Assembly: GCF_011761495.1 (NCBI RefSeq) | Contig: NZ_JAASRU010000019.1 | Location: forward strand, 1-33,213 | Source of the DNA: Alkalibacillus almallahensis | GTDB lineage: Bacteria; Bacillota; Bacilli; Bacillales; Alkalibacillaceae | Length of the DNA stretch: 33,213 nucleotides | Direction of reading: 5' to 3' | Shown: piece after piece, positions 33,129-33,213 of the stretch | How positions within the stretch are numbered: position 1 is the stretch's first letter | Layout: each line of letters starts with the position of its first letter | The notes under the pieces: generated by a model | The model's database searches: none | What the model saw: the letters and a program-made list of their open reading frames with translations, nothing else | Told to the model about the DNA's origin: nothing | Translations under genes and position numbers: made by a program

Positions 33129-33213
33129 TCAAATTAAGCGAGACAACATACTGTCATCGACGTGATCCATGAAACACTCAATAGGCGTTCTATAATTCAA
33201 GGATTTCCTTGGT
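33129..33213 (-). CDS. IS30-family transposase, C-terminal fragment (cut by window edge)
   Basis: The last 27 codons of a minus-strand frame are visible, from 33212 to the TGA at 33129-33131. They begin PRKSLNYRTPIECF and end DDSMLSRLI. The P-R-K-x-L-N-x-x-T-P-x-E pattern is the usual C-terminal end of IS30-family DDE transposases. The rest of the gene lies beyond the right edge, so it is not known whether the element is intact. Confidence 0.75.
   Translation of the reverse strand, partial: PRKSLNYRTPIECFMDHVDDSMLSRLI

Overview
The window looks like chromosomal DNA of a low-GC Gram-positive bacterium of the Bacillaceae, possibly a moderately halophilic one. Three things support this: the ribose operon has the Bacillus order rbsR-K-D-A-C-B, ribosome binding sites are strong AAAGGAG/AGGAGG types, and several families are typical of Bacilli (YtrA-type GntR, PgcA, a GtaB-like GalU, YkvI). 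The acidic stretch after the RbsB lipobox hints at a salt-tolerant lineage, but this is weak. Species cannot be read from the sequence. No rRNA, tRNA, CRISPR array or prophage was seen.

Layout, left to right. (1) 1-2154: a repeat/terminator edge and a minus-strand GntR - ABC ATPase - ABC membrane protein operon. (2) 2558-3454: a lone AEC-family carrier. (3) 3616-8074: a minus-strand four-carbon sugar-acid operon (DeoR regulator, DUF1537 kinase, PdxA2-like dehydrogenase, GntP permease) expected to turn threonate/erythronate into dihydroxyacetone phosphate. (4) 8318-9994: phosphoglucomutase PgcA. (5) 10190-15173: a minus-strand operon of RpiR regulator, M20 amidohydrolase, GNAT acyltransferase, N-acylamino-acid racemase/MenC-like enolase and YkvI membrane protein. 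It matches the known D-to-L amino-acid conversion by N-succinylation, racemisation and desuccinylation. (6) 15732-16682: a NERD-domain protein with a LexA-like box in its promoter. (7) 17250-23806: a plus-strand operon of three M20 hydrolases, a regulator of unusual architecture and an AbgT transporter, apparently for uptake and hydrolysis of N-acyl or N-carbamoyl amino acids. (8) VanZ-like protein and GalU. (9) 25976-31843: the complete ribose uptake and phosphorylation operon with two LacI-type operators and a terminator. (10) 32000-32986: a second NERD paralogue, then the 3' end of an IS30-family transposase at the right edge.

The most unusual content lies between the genes. Six inter-operon gaps hold arrays of short cores repeated every 20-21 bp, about two helical turns: 9999-10120, 15373-15654, 16758-17090, 23951-24170, 25760-25891 and 31885-32018. 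Three of them share a composite element of exactly 158 bp with inverted termini (15497-15654, 16933-17090, 24013-24170). These are preceded by palindromic head units, mostly at 62-bp steps. The cores differ between arrays but the spacing is kept. Two of the 158-bp elements flank the first NERD gene as direct repeats, and another array runs into the 3' end of the second NERD gene. I do not recognise a described family for these arrays; they are the best candidate here for something undescribed.
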